Source of the DNA: Actinomycetota bacterium | GTDB lineage: Bacteria > Actinomycetota > Humimicrobiia > Humimicrobiales > Humimicrobiaceae | Length of the DNA stretch: 50,671 bases | NCBI GenBank assembly: GCA_023487035.1 | Contig: JAMDEN010000027.1 | Coordinates: 1 to 50,671, forward strand | Direction: 5' to 3' | Shown here: positions 39,049-48,807 of the stretch, one piece after another | Layout: the number at the start of each line of letters is the position of its first letter | How positions within the stretch are numbered: position 1 is the first letter of the stretch | The notes under the pieces: generated by a model | Database searches by the model: none | Told to the model about the DNA's origin: nothing | Seen by the model: the letters and a program-made list of their open reading frames with translations, nothing else | Position numbers and translations under genes: made by a program

Positions 39049-40042
39049 GGGGCGTCACCTCCGGAATTAAATATGAAAATTTGTCTTCAACAGAAGCAAT
39101 AATTTTTGGATATAAATCAGCAGTAAGCCTTAAATAATGCTGCGTGCCTCTTAAATCGTTATGCCCCAGATATACGCTAAGATAGGGAAGAAGATTTGTA
39201 ATATCCTCTTTGTTTAAAACCCATTTCTTTAAGCAGTGAACAGAATGCGAATGACGAAGATCGTGGAGTCTTGGACCCTTTCCGCTATGGGAAATACCGG
39301 CCTTCCAAAGCACTTTTCTAAAAAGCTTGTAGGCAGTGCTACTTTTGTAACTTCCTCCATACGGAGAGGGAAAGAAGAATGTGCCGGGGGTGCTGTATTT
39401 ATGTACTTTATCTGCATACAGGCGGCAGTGCTCAGTTAAGTTTTCTGCCATTGGAACAATGCGCTCTTTGTTAAATTTTGTATTCCGTATAAATAAAGTT
39501 TTACTTTTAAAATCAACATCAGCAAGTTTTAAATTAAGTGCTTCTGAAATTCTAAGTCCGCATCCATATAGCATGCGCAAAAGAAGGGAAATCACCAGAT
39601 GCCGGTTGGGGGAGGAGTCTGATACAGGATAGCCATCGCATATGATAAAAATTCTTTTTAACTCTTCTTTTGAAAAAATGTAGGGCACATACGAATACCT
39701 ATCAATGCTGACAGCGCAAGCCGGGTATATGTATGCCCCATATCCAAGGCGAAGCATATATCTTGCTAGACCACGCACTGCTGAAATCCTTGCGTTTCTT
39801 GTACTTTCTGTTTCATTTGGCCTTTTTTTAGTCCAAGCAAGTACCAGCTTTTTTGGAAGTTTAGTATCTGCCAAATGTTTTTTGGCAACCAGAGCATCAA
39901 ACTGTTTTAGTAGAGATGCACATTTTGTATATTTATAGCCCGCAGCTCTATTTTCTTCAATATATCCGGCAATAAGCTTGCCAAGAATACTTTTAAAATT
40001 AATAGTTATTTCAGACATTTTCAAACACCTCCTCAGGATCAA
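39035..40042 (-). CDS. Tyrosine recombinase (second gene of RIT-type trio)
   Basis: YGCGLRISEALNL, RLHDLRHSHSVHCL, LGHNDLRGTQHYLRL; overlaps both neighbours. Confidence 0.93.
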   Translation of the reverse strand: MILRRCLKMSEITINFKSILGKLIAGYIEENRAAGYKYTKCASLLKQFDALVAKKHLADTKLPKKLVLAWTKKRPNETESTRNARISAVRGLARYMLRLGYGAYIYPACAVSIDRYSYVPYIFSKEELKRIFIICDGYPVSDSSPNRHLVISLLLRMLYGCGLRISEALNLKLADVDFKSKTLFIRNTKFNKERIVPMAENLTEHCRLYADKVHKYSTPGTFFFPSPYGGSYKSSTAYKLFRKVLWKAGISHSGKGPRLHDLRHSHSVHCLKKWVLNKEDITNLLPYLSVYLGHNDLRGTQHYLRLTADLYPKIIASVEDKFSYLIPEVTPHEAD

Positions 40043-41252
40043 GTGTGCACTTTCTTAATCCTTCAATTTCTGTGCGAAGATATACTATTGTAGACCTGGA
40101 ACTTATATGGCCAAGAATTTCAGATATTACCGGCAGAGGTGTTCCTCTCTCAAGCAAGTTGCTTGCTAAGGTGTGTCTTAGGGAATGCAGTCCGTGTCGG
40201 TTTCCCTTCGGTATTAAAATTCCTGCCTCTCTCGTATATTTAGTGATTATATTGTGAAGATTGGCATCTTTTCCAAAAGCCTCATAGGGTGCTCTCATCC
40301 GTATAAAAACAAATGGCAAGCTGCTGACAGGACGTGCATTTTTTAAATAATCAATAAGTGCCCAGCCAACATCATTTAAAATGGGATAAGTTACAGTATT
40401 TTTTGTTTTATTCTGCCTTATTTGTATTGTTTTTTTGTCCCAGTTTAAATCTGATAAATTAAAAGATTTAATATCGCCTGCCCTTATGCCAAGCTTGGTA
40501 ACTAAAAGAAGTATTGCATAATCTCTTTTTCCGGTTGGACTGCCCCTGTCAATATTTTCTAGCATATTTACTACATCTTCTTTGTTCCAGACCGAAGGAA
40601 CAGGGGGGTAATAATACTTATTCTGTTTTGGCACTTTTAATGAAAGATCCTCATCGGTATATTGGTTAAGGTATAAAAACCTTAAAAATACCCTGAGTGT
40701 TGTAAGTATTGAGAAAATACTTTTTTCATGATGGGAATAGATTGTTTTTACATAATCAGATATTATACCTGCGCTAATATCATTTACATTTAAAACTCTT
40801 CTAGAATCAAGATAGTCAATGAAGAAAAAAAGTCTTTGCATACGTGTACGCATGCCTCTTTTAGAATATTCATTATTTTCGCATTCCTTTTCATATGCAG
40901 TCAGTTCTCTTTCAAACTGTGACGGCTTTACATACCCCGGCTTTTTTACAATCCTTCTAACTATTACACCATGAAGCTGCCAGTCACCTAAAACCCTTAT
41001 AAACCTAATAGGTGCTTTAAAGGATTTCGTCATGGCTTGCGCGTAGTAGTTAATCCTGCAGCCATACTTTTCATTTAAGAAGCTTCTTCCCAATTCTTCC
41101 GAAAAATAGAATTCTTTTTTCTCGTTGGCAAAGGCTATAACTCTTTTGTAAAAGGCTCTAAATCCGCAAATTGAGTTGTAGGAATAATTTAGCCTTTCAA
41201 GTTCTGCCAGCACTTTAGCGACGAGCTCTTTGATAGGTAGTTTTGTTTCCAT
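40011..41252 (-). CDS. Tyrosine recombinase (first gene of RIT-type trio)
   Basis: TKLGIRAGDIKSFNL, HGLHSLRHTLASNLLERG, ILGHISSRSTIVYLR. Confidence 0.93.
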   Translation of the reverse strand: METKLPIKELVAKVLAELERLNYSYNSICGFRAFYKRVIAFANEKKEFYFSEELGRSFLNEKYGCRINYYAQAMTKSFKAPIRFIRVLGDWQLHGVIVRRIVKKPGYVKPSQFERELTAYEKECENNEYSKRGMRTRMQRLFFFIDYLDSRRVLNVNDISAGIISDYVKTIYSHHEKSIFSILTTLRVFLRFLYLNQYTDEDLSLKVPKQNKYYYPPVPSVWNKEDVVNMLENIDRGSPTGKRDYAILLLVTKLGIRAGDIKSFNLSDLNWDKKTIQIRQNKTKNTVTYPILNDVGWALIDYLKNARPVSSLPFVFIRMRAPYEAFGKDANLHNIITKYTREAGILIPKGNRHGLHSLRHTLASNLLERGTPLPVISEILGHISSRSTIVYLRTEIEGLRKCTLDPEEVFENV

Positions 41253-41291
41253 ATAACACCTCCTGAATAAAATTAATAATTAATCTATTTT

Positions 41292-42704
41292 TGAGATATA
41301 ATCAAAAGTTGTGGATTTAAAGATGGAAAAGGAGCATATCCTCCGTTAAAATATTATTGTTATCAAAAAACATAATAAGGAGAATATGCTCTATGGAAAA
41401 GTGTACAGTACAAACACAAATTATTAAAGAAGAAAATAGCTGGTCGGTACTGGAACAAGTAGCCAGAGAAGGTGCAAGAAAAATGCTTCAGTTAGCATTG
41501 GAAAATGAAGTAGGAGAATTTATACAAAGATATTCAAATCTTACAGATGATAACGGAAAGAAAGTTGTGATAAAAAACGGTTATATGCCTGCAAGGGAAA
41601 TAGTAACAGGAATGGGTCCACTTGAGATAAAGCAACCAAGAATTGATGATAGAAATCTTAAAGGATATTCAGGTGAAAGATTTACAAGTAATATCCTTCC
41701 AAGATACTTAAGGTGTATGCCCAGCATAGATAATCTGATTCCTGTCCTATATCTTAAGGGAATATCAACCAGTGATTTCCCCACCGCTCTATCAGCCATA
41801 TTGGGTGAAAAAGCTGCAGGGCTATCTGCAGCAAATATAGTGCGTCTTAAAATTAGCTGGGAGAAAGATTACATAAACTGGAAAAGTAGAGACTTAACTC
41901 ATAAGAATTATGTATATTTCTGGGTGGACTTAAATATATTTTAATGTAAGACTTGATGACAGTAAATCCTGTATTCTTGTAATAATTGGTGCAGATAAGG
42001 ATGGAAATAAAGAACTTGTTGCCGTATCTGATGGATATCGTGAAAGTAAACTTGGCTGGAAAGAGATCCTTCTAGATTTAAAACAAAGAGGATTATCCTT
42101 TGCCCCTAAGCTTGCAATAGGAGATGGAGGTCTTGGCTTCTGGGCAGCCTTAGATGAAGTTTTTCCGGAAACCAAGAGCCAGAGATGCTCATGTTCATAA
42201 AACTTCAAACATTTTAGATAAAATGCCAAAGGCTATTCAGCCAAAAGCAAAGAGCATGATTTATGAAATGTATATGGCCCCTTCTAAAGAAAGTGCACTA
42301 AAAGCATATGATCATTTTATTAAAACATTTGAACCCAAATATCCAAAAGCTATGGAGTGCCTTGTAAAAGACAAAGAGAGTCTATTTACTTTTTATGATT
42401 TTCCTGCAACCCACTGGATTCACATACGTACCACTAATCCCATTGAATCAACTTTTGCAACAGTTCGTTTAAGAACTAATAAGACAAAAGGATGCGGGAG
42501 TAGAGCTGCTACTCTGTCTATGGTTTTTAAGCTTACAATGGAGGCTTCTAAAAACTCATTTAAAACTTAAAGGTCACAAGCTAATACTGCTTGTACTTGA
42601 AAACAGGAAATTTGTTGATGGGGAACTTGCTGAGGAGGTGGCTGCATAATGGTGTTCTGGAGGATGTGTAAAATTTCTCATCCACAACATTTGACAATAT
42701 CTCA
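41292..42704 (+). mobile_element. IS256-family-like insertion sequence (1413 bp) inside the RIT-type element
   Basis: Imperfect terminal inverted repeats TGAGATAtaaTCAAAaGTTGTGGAT / rc TGAGATAttgTCAAAtGTTGTGGAT; 9-bp direct repeat ATCTATTTT at 41283-41291 and 42705-42713. Confidence 0.9.
41393..42649 (+). pseudogene. IS256-family mutator-type transposase, frameshifted (at least three frame changes)
   Basis: NGYMPAREIVTGMGPLEIKQPRIDD..., IGADKDGNKELVAVSDGYRESKLGWKEILLDLKQRGL, HIRTTNPIESTFATVRLRT in successive frames; breaks near 41928, 42185 and 42555. Confidence 0.92.
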
Positions 42705-42810
42705 ATCTATTTTGATATGTTATGGAAAGAAATAAAAATATATTTGAAAATATTAAGCTTAAAATAAAAATATATGCTTATTTCTTTCCATAAACAAAAA
42801 CTTTACATAA

Positions 42811-42842
42811 TTACCGTTATGGAAAGCTTTCCATAACGGTAA
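42811..42842. repeat. Perfect 32-bp palindrome at the RIT/istB right junction
   Basis: TTACCGTTATGGAAAGCTTTCCATAACGGTAA equals its own reverse complement. Confidence 0.95.
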
Positions 42843-43672
42843 GACCCATATTTCAATAGGGCTTGGAATAAAGGCAGCTATAGCAGGATACAGGGTTCTT
42901 TTTACGACAGTTCCACTGCTTATTAACCAGCTAAAGGAAGCAAGAGGAGCATCTACTCTTCGTTCATTTGAGCTTAGGTTTGAAAAATATGACCTTGTAA
43001 TAGCTGATGAGCTTGGTTATATATCATTTGATAAAGAAGGTTCAGAGCTTTTGTTTACAAACCTCTCCCTTAGGGCAGGAAGAAAATCAACAATAATTAC
43101 AACTAACCTTTCATTTGAGCGGTGGGATGAGATATTTCTTGACCCCGTAATTACTGCAGCGATGATAGACAGGCTAACGCATAAATCCTATATGGTTAAT
43201 ATGAACGGGCCATCTTACAGGATGAAGGAAACAAAAGAGTGGCTGGCAAAACAAAAGGAGGCGGCAGAGTTTTTGATTGAAGAAAAGGATGAAGAAATCA
43301 ATTAAGATTTAAAGCAGGATATTTTTTTTACTTAAAGGCAAAAATGACCTTTTACAATCGATTTTAAGACACGATAATTTATTATCTATAGATAAATGTA
43401 CGGCAAATTTAAGGATAGAAAGTGAGGAAAATGATGGTTTAGTATTTATTATTTTTTTAGGTAAGTGGGGTACTTTTCGACTGAAATATGGTGTACTTTT
43501 CGATTGTAAAAAACACCTTTCATTTTAAAACTGCTCTGATTTTAATTCTCTTTTTTAAGCCATTCTTTTATATGTTAATAATAAATATTGACACAGGAAT
43601 ATCAATGATGTATACATATATCATTAAGATTAAAATTATAAAAGATTATAAAGGTTTAAGGATTACTAATAT

Positions 43673-43927
43673 TTGATTATGAAGAGAACACAAATATATA
43701 TAGACGAGAATATTTATAGTGATATTGAAAAAGAAGCAAAACATGAGAGAAGAACTGTGTCTGATCTTATAAGAGAGATGCTTTCAAGAGAGTTAAGGAT
43801 AAGAAATAGAGAAAAATCTGTTAAGTCTGCAGAAATTCTCATAAAACTGATTAATCTCGCAGCAGAAGGTCCGGCAGATCTGTCTGTTAAAGGTGAGGAT
43901 TATCTTATTGAGGAGTTAACAAAGTGA
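43673..43927 (+). CDS. CopG/RHH-type antitoxin (VapB-like)
   Basis: KRTQIYIDENIYSDIEKEAKHERRTVSDLIREML ribbon-helix-helix pattern; overlaps PIN toxin start. Confidence 0.85.
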   Translation: MIMKRTQIYIDENIYSDIEKEAKHERRTVSDLIREMLSRELRIRNREKSVKSAEILIKLINLAAEGPADLSVKGEDYLIEELTK

Positions 43928-44361
43928 GTGTCTTTATTGATGCGAGTGCATTTTATGCGTTATTAAATAAAAATGATAACTTTCATAATGAAGCTATAAT
44001 TATAAGCAGTATTTTGTCTAAAAACAATGAACATCTTATAACTTCAAATTATACGCTTGCTGAAACATATACTGTTCTAAGAAGTAAAATGGGCTATGAT
44101 ATTGCATCAAAATTTGCAAATGAGATTAAAAAGAATCTGATAGAGATTATCTGGGTTGACGAAATTATTCATAATAGGGGACTTGAAGTATTTCTGGAGA
44201 AAAAAGAACCTGAAGACTTAAGTTTTTTTGATTGTATAGATTTTGCATTAATGGAAAGCGCAGGAATAGAAAAAGCTTTCAGTTTTGACAGGCATTTTAA
44301 AATCCTTGGGATTACACTGGTTGAATCCCAAATTCATCTTAATTCTAAAACTTCAAACTAA
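43924..44361 (+). CDS. PIN-domain toxin (VapC-like)
   Basis: VFIDASAFYALLNKND, SNYTLAETYTVLRSK, LSFFDCIDFALMES, AFSFDRHF. Confidence 0.92.
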   Translation: MSVFIDASAFYALLNKNDNFHNEAIIISSILSKNNEHLITSNYTLAETYTVLRSKMGYDIASKFANEIKKNLIEIIWVDEIIHNRGLEVFLEKKEPEDLSFFDCIDFALMESAGIEKAFSFDRHFKILGITLVESQIHLNSKTSN

Positions 44362-44370
44362 ACCAAAGTA

Positions 44371-46674
44371 CTAATTCTTGCTGTTGTAAATAATACGGCG
44401 GCATTTTAAACATTTTTCTTTGTTAACATTGAATTTATTAGAATAAATAAAAATATCCATATCATCTCCCTTAAGTAGCGTTATAGAAATTTCTTTTTTT
44501 GATATTGATATAGAAAGCAACCTTTCTCTAAAAATAACTCTCACTTTTAATAATTTCCACTCAGGTGGCAGATAAGGTGAGATTTGTATCTTATCGTCCT
44601 TGACTTTTAATCCTATAAATCCTTCCAGGATTGATAAACATGTACCGCCCATTGAAGTAATATGCAAACCATGTTCCGTATTATTATTTATATCCTCTAA
44701 ATCATATAGTGCAGATTTTTTAAACAATTCAAAAGCCTTATCGTATAAACCTATATGAGAAGCTAATATTGAATATATGGATGGAGATAATGATGATTCA
44801 TGCAATGTTCTTAATTCATAAAAAATAAAATTTTCTTTTTTCTCATTTAAAGTAAAATGGTCACTTAATAAATACAGACCAAGAATTACATCTGCTTGTT
44901 TAATTAAGCTCACCCTATTAATCCTATCCCAGGACCAGTGCTGTACAACAGGCAATTGGTCATGTGGAACATCATATATTGTTAACTGTTCTTTTTCAAA
45001 AAAACCATCAAATTGTACGAAAATATCACCTTTTCTGTTAAGAAATATTTTTTCTGAAATTTCCTGCCACTTTTTAAACTCTTCCTTTTTGAAATTATAT
45101 TTTTTACAAATTTCATTAAATTTTTCTTCATTTTTATTTTTCAGCCAGGCAGATTGCTTATAGGCATAATTTAAAACCCATTTTGCCATTAAATTTGTAT
45201 ACCAATTATTATCAACATTATTATGAAATTCATCAGGCCCAGTTACTCCTAATATTGTATATACCTTATTTTCAGAATTATAAATAACCCTGTCAGCCCA
45301 GAATCTTGCTATATTTGCTATGACCTCAAAGCCAAAATCAACCATATAATTTGTATCACCTGTTGCTATTATGTAATTATAAATAGCAAATGCCATCGCG
45401 CTATTTCTATGGATCTCCATTAATGTTATTTCCCACTCTGCATGACCTTCATTTCCATCTAAAGTTATCATTGGATATAGTGCACCTTTAAGCCCTAATA
45501 GTTTTGCATTGTTTATAGCTTGTGGTAAAAAGTTGAATCTGTATAATAAAAGATTTTTAGCAATCTGCGAATCTAAATATAGAAAATAAGGTAGGCAATA
45601 AATTTCTGTATCCCAATAGGTAGAACCATTATACATTTCTCCAGTAAAACCTTTTGGACTAATATTAAGAGATTTATCTTCTCCTGTATAAGTTGAATTC
45701 AACATAAATAAATTAAATCTTATTGCCTGCTGTGAATAAACATCTCCATCAATTTTTATATCAATTTTCTTCCAAATTTTTTTCCACTTTTTTTCAGAAG
45801 CCAGCAATAAATAATCGAAATCATATTTTGAATTATTGGCAATATCTGATTTTGATAATTTTAAAATTTCATTTTTTTCAATATTTCTTGAATTAAAACT
45901 TGATACAAATTTTTCAATTTTAAGTGCTGTCCTCTTAGGTAAATTTATGATATATTTTTGACCTATATATTTACCTTTTTTAACTGATATATATTCAGAA
46001 TTTAAAGGTTTATTATCTAAAGATATTTTTACTCTCATTGTTGAAGCTATATGAAAATCAGTACTTTTAGTTTTAACAACCAGAGATTCCTCATCCTTAT
46101 AAACCTCTTTCCAGAAACAATCAGTTTTTTCTCCTGAGTCTGAATTAGTGACATTACCATCAATATAAGGTTCAAATTCTACTATTGCAGAACGGTCAAT
46201 AGGTACAATACTATATGAGATAGCCAGCAAATTCTTGTTATGCATTGATAAAAATCGCTTAACAATTATATCTGATTGCATTCCGTCTTTATCAATAAAT
46301 ATAAAAGATCTTTTCAGCAAACCATTTTTCATATTTAAAATTCTTTTAAAATTTTTAAAACTATTTTTAAATAAATCTAATTTTGAGCCATTAATTTTTA
46401 TTTTTATTCCAATTATATCCGGAGAGTTAATTACCTTGTTATTTTTTAAAGGATATCCGATTTTATACCAGCCATATTGTGCTTTATCAGGATAATATAC
46501 TCCAGCATGAAAAAAGGATCTTAAAGTTTTACCACCATATCCTTCTTCAAAATTACCTCTTCCACCCATATATCCATTTGCAAGGCTGAAAATACTCTCC
46601 GAAAATAAAGAATTTTCATCATCAAAGCATTCTTGTACAATTGTCCACTCATCTCCACTTAAAATTCTTCTCAA
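44371..46674 (-). CDS. Glycoside hydrolase family 65 disaccharide phosphorylase
   Basis: SLANGYMGGRGNFEEGYGG, STYWDTEIYCLPYFLY, TGPDEFHNNVDNNWYTNLMAKWVL, PVVQHWSWDRINRVSLIKQADV. Confidence 0.93.
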   Translation of the reverse strand: MRRILSGDEWTIVQECFDDENSLFSESIFSLANGYMGGRGNFEEGYGGKTLRSFFHAGVYYPDKAQYGWYKIGYPLKNNKVINSPDIIGIKIKINGSKLDLFKNSFKNFKRILNMKNGLLKRSFIFIDKDGMQSDIIVKRFLSMHNKNLLAISYSIVPIDRSAIVEFEPYIDGNVTNSDSGEKTDCFWKEVYKDEESLVVKTKSTDFHIASTMRVKISLDNKPLNSEYISVKKGKYIGQKYIINLPKRTALKIEKFVSSFNSRNIEKNEILKLSKSDIANNSKYDFDYLLLASEKKWKKIWKKIDIKIDGDVYSQQAIRFNLFMLNSTYTGEDKSLNISPKGFTGEMYNGSTYWDTEIYCLPYFLYLDSQIAKNLLLYRFNFLPQAINNAKLLGLKGALYPMITLDGNEGHAEWEITLMEIHRNSAMAFAIYNYIIATGDTNYMVDFGFEVIANIARFWADRVIYNSENKVYTILGVTGPDEFHNNVDNNWYTNLMAKWVLNYAYKQSAWLKNKNEEKFNEICKKYNFKKEEFKKWQEISEKIFLNRKGDIFVQFDGFFEKEQLTIYDVPHDQLPVVQHWSWDRINRVSLIKQADVILGLYLLSDHFTLNEKKENFIFYELRTLHESSLSPSIYSILASHIGLYDKAFELFKKSALYDLEDINNNTEHGLHITSMGGTCLSILEGFIGLKVKDDKIQISPYLPPEWKLLKVRVIFRERLLSISISKKEISITLLKGDDMDIFIYSNKFNVNKEKCLKCRRIIYNSKN

Positions 46675-47333
46675 ATAAAACCTCCCATTGCCTGAATTTC
46701 CTCTAAGTTAAATTCTTTTAAATCTTTAATACAAATATTGGCCATATACAACACTTCTTTTTTACCAATACCTATTGAAAACATCCCGCAACTGTTTATA
46801 GCAATAATACCTGCAACCGAATCCTCAATCCCTATACAATTGCAAGGCTTTATTCCAATTCCTTCTGCAGCTCTAATAAATATCTCAGAATCAGGTTTAC
46901 CTTCCTTTATTTCTTTTGGATTTACAATAAAATCAAAATAATTTTCAATATTCAAAAGTTTCATTACTAAATTTGCATTACTGCTTGCAGATGCCAAAAC
47001 AATCTTAATATCTTTTTCTTTCAACAGATTAAAACATTCAAGAACACCTGGAAGTAAATTTGCATCTGTAATTGCTTTAACATAATTAAGATAATAATTG
47101 TTTTTTTTATCAGCAAGCATGCTTATTTCCAGGTCTGAACACTTGCATTTGCCAAATTGTAATATTAAATCAAGAGATTTCATTCTACTGATACCTTTTA
47201 ACTTCTCATTAAACTCTTTTGGCAATTTTATACCAATTTCTTTTGCCAGTTCTTCCCATGCCTTAAAATGCATAGAAGAAGTATCAGTAATTACTCCATC
47301 CAGATCAAATATCGCTGCCTCTAATACTCTCAT
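46671..47333 (-). CDS. pgmB: Beta-phosphoglucomutase (HAD superfamily)
   Basis: AIFDLDGVITDTSSMHFKAWEELA, KGISRMKSLDLIL, LASASSNA, KPDSEIFIRAAEGIG, GIEDSVAGI. Confidence 0.93.
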   Translation of the reverse strand: MRVLEAAIFDLDGVITDTSSMHFKAWEELAKEIGIKLPKEFNEKLKGISRMKSLDLILQFGKCKCSDLEISMLADKKNNYYLNYVKAITDANLLPGVLECFNLLKEKDIKIVLASASSNANLVMKLLNIENYFDFIVNPKEIKEGKPDSEIFIRAAEGIGIKPCNCIGIEDSVAGIIAINSCGMFSIGIGKKEVLYMANICIKDLKEFNLEEIQAMGGFI

Positions 47334-47359
47334 TTAATTTAAAAAAGTCATTTTATTTT

Positions 47360-48778
47360 TTATCTTCCAAATGTCTGTACAGGTTTTAAAACATAACTGG
47401 TATATCTGGTTATATTTTTCAAAATCAATCTATTACTTAAAACTTCAAAATATTTTTCTGAAAGAATATCAACCCATATCTTATTAGCGTTTAATTTATT
47501 GGGCAAAGGGATCTCCAAATCCGGTTGTCTTTCTCCTGCATTGATGACAACAATTATGTTGTCTGAGGAATCACTTCTTAAATATGAATAGAATCTGTTA
47601 AAAACCAGCAAGGTTACAAATTCACCGGTTCTTAATGAAGAATGATTTAATCTTAAATCAATCAGCTTCTTATAGGTATTGTTTATTTTTTTATTCCAAA
47701 GTGATTCATCCCATATCATAGTCCTCCTGCAGTCCGGGTCATTGCCACCCTCCATTCCAATTTCATCACCATAGTAAATCATCGGCACACCAATATACGT
47801 CATTAAAAAAGTTATAGCTAAAATTACCCTGCTAACATCATTATTTGCTAAAGTTAATATTCTGGGAGTATCATGACTGCTAAGAAGATTTAACATAAAA
47901 TAAATTTTTTGACCCATTATTTTTGAAAGATATTTTAATTCATAATCAAAATCTTCTGCATCTAGAGAATCTCTAATGCAAAAATCAATTATCAAATCTC
48001 TTAATTTATAATTCATTACTCCGTCAAATGTATCACTATGAATCCAAAATTCAGGGTCTCGCCAAATTTCTCCTACCAGATACGATTCAGGATTAATTAT
48101 TTTTACTAATTCTCTAAAATTTTTCCAGAAATCAAAACTTATCTTCCAGGGAACATCCAGTCTCCAACCATCTATTTTTGCATTTTTAGTCCAATAACTA
48201 ACTGCCTCAAATATATACTTTCTTGTCTCCTGGTTATTAACATTTAACTTAGGAAGATATTCACATCCCCCAGCTGTCTGATAGTTAACAGGGTCTTTGA
48301 TAATCTTGTCTCCTAATATAAAAAACCAATCATAATATTTTGATTTTTTACCTTTTTCCAAAACATCTTTAAAAGCCCAGAAACCATCACCACAATGATT
48401 AAAAACACCATCCAGAATTACCTTTATATGAAGGTTATGAGCTTTATTAACAAGTTCTATTAATTCTGACTCACTGCCGAATGCAGGATCTATAGAAAAA
48501 TAATCCCAGGTATCATATTTATGATTTGTGCCAGCCTTAAAAACAGGATTCAAATAAATTGCATTAATTCCCGTTTCTTTAAGATATAGTAATTTTTTCT
48601 TTATCCCTTCCAAATCACCGCCAAAGAAATTATTCCTCGTTGGTAAACTTTCCCATTGAGCAACACCGGGCGGATCATTTTTCAAATTACCATTATAAAA
48701 TCTATCCGGAAAAATTTGATAAAATATAGCATCTTTAACCCAATTAAGTTCTATGTAATTTTTACTCATTATAATCAA
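47360..48778 (-). CDS. GH13 alpha-amylase-family protein (cyclomaltodextrinase/neopullulanase-like)
   Basis: FYQIFPDRFYNG, VILDGVFNHCG, DGWRLDVPW, VGEIW, LLSSHDTPR; first ATG at 48778, alternative start MSKNYIEL at 48769. Confidence 0.93.
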   Translation of the reverse strand: MIIMSKNYIELNWVKDAIFYQIFPDRFYNGNLKNDPPGVAQWESLPTRNNFFGGDLEGIKKKLLYLKETGINAIYLNPVFKAGTNHKYDTWDYFSIDPAFGSESELIELVNKAHNLHIKVILDGVFNHCGDGFWAFKDVLEKGKKSKYYDWFFILGDKIIKDPVNYQTAGGCEYLPKLNVNNQETRKYIFEAVSYWTKNAKIDGWRLDVPWKISFDFWKNFRELVKIINPESYLVGEIWRDPEFWIHSDTFDGVMNYKLRDLIIDFCIRDSLDAEDFDYELKYLSKIMGQKIYFMLNLLSSHDTPRILTLANNDVSRVILAITFLMTYIGVPMIYYGDEIGMEGGNDPDCRRTMIWDESLWNKKINNTYKKLIDLRLNHSSLRTGEFVTLLVFNRFYSYLRSDSSDNIIVVINAGERQPDLEIPLPNKLNANKIWVDILSEKYFEVLSNRLILKNITRYTSYVLKPVQTFGR

Positions 48779-48807
48779 AGATCTCCTGTTTATATTTTTA
48801 TTTCAAA

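Larger units (their letters stand above)
37925..42842. mobile_element. Three-tyrosine-recombinase (RIT-type) element inserted into istB
   Basis: 36-bp perfect terminal inverted repeat CGGTAATTATGTAAAGTTTTTGTTTATGGAAAGAAA (37925-37960; reverse complement 42781-42816) flanking three overlapping recombinase genes; CGGTAA at both outer junctions. Confidence 0.88.
37575..43305 (+). pseudogene. istB: istB ATPase gene, interrupted at the P-loop (parts 37575-37930 and about 42837-43305)
   Basis: 5' part ends ...NVILAGSTGTG; 3' part resumes GKTHISIGLGIKAAIAGYRVLFTTVPLLINQLKEARG...DLVIADELGYISF. Joining ACCGGT+AAGACC restores GxGKTH. Confidence 0.93.
35821..43507 (+). mobile_element. IS21-family-like element (istA + disrupted istB) containing nested insertions; ends approximate
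   Basis: IstA-like and IstB-like ORFs; end repeats: left CCACTGTTTCAGTTGAAAAGTACACCACTT (about 35891-35921) versus right reverse complement CCATATTTCAGTCGAAAAGTACCCCACTT (43464-43493); additional AAAAGTAC-CC motifs at 35825 and 43491. Confidence 0.85.

Noticed and set aside
39236-39938. Plus-strand ORFs of 67-83 aa (39236, 39381, 39705)
   Set aside because: Antisense to the strongly supported recombinase gene; translations show no family pattern.
38026-42649. Hidden cargo gene inside the RIT-type element
   Set aside because: All coding space is accounted for by three recombinases and the IS256-like transposase; no extra ORF with support.
35874-43515. Exact target-site duplication for the IS21-like element
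   Set aside because: Several partial end repeats make the boundary ambiguous; no convincing direct repeat could be assigned by eye.
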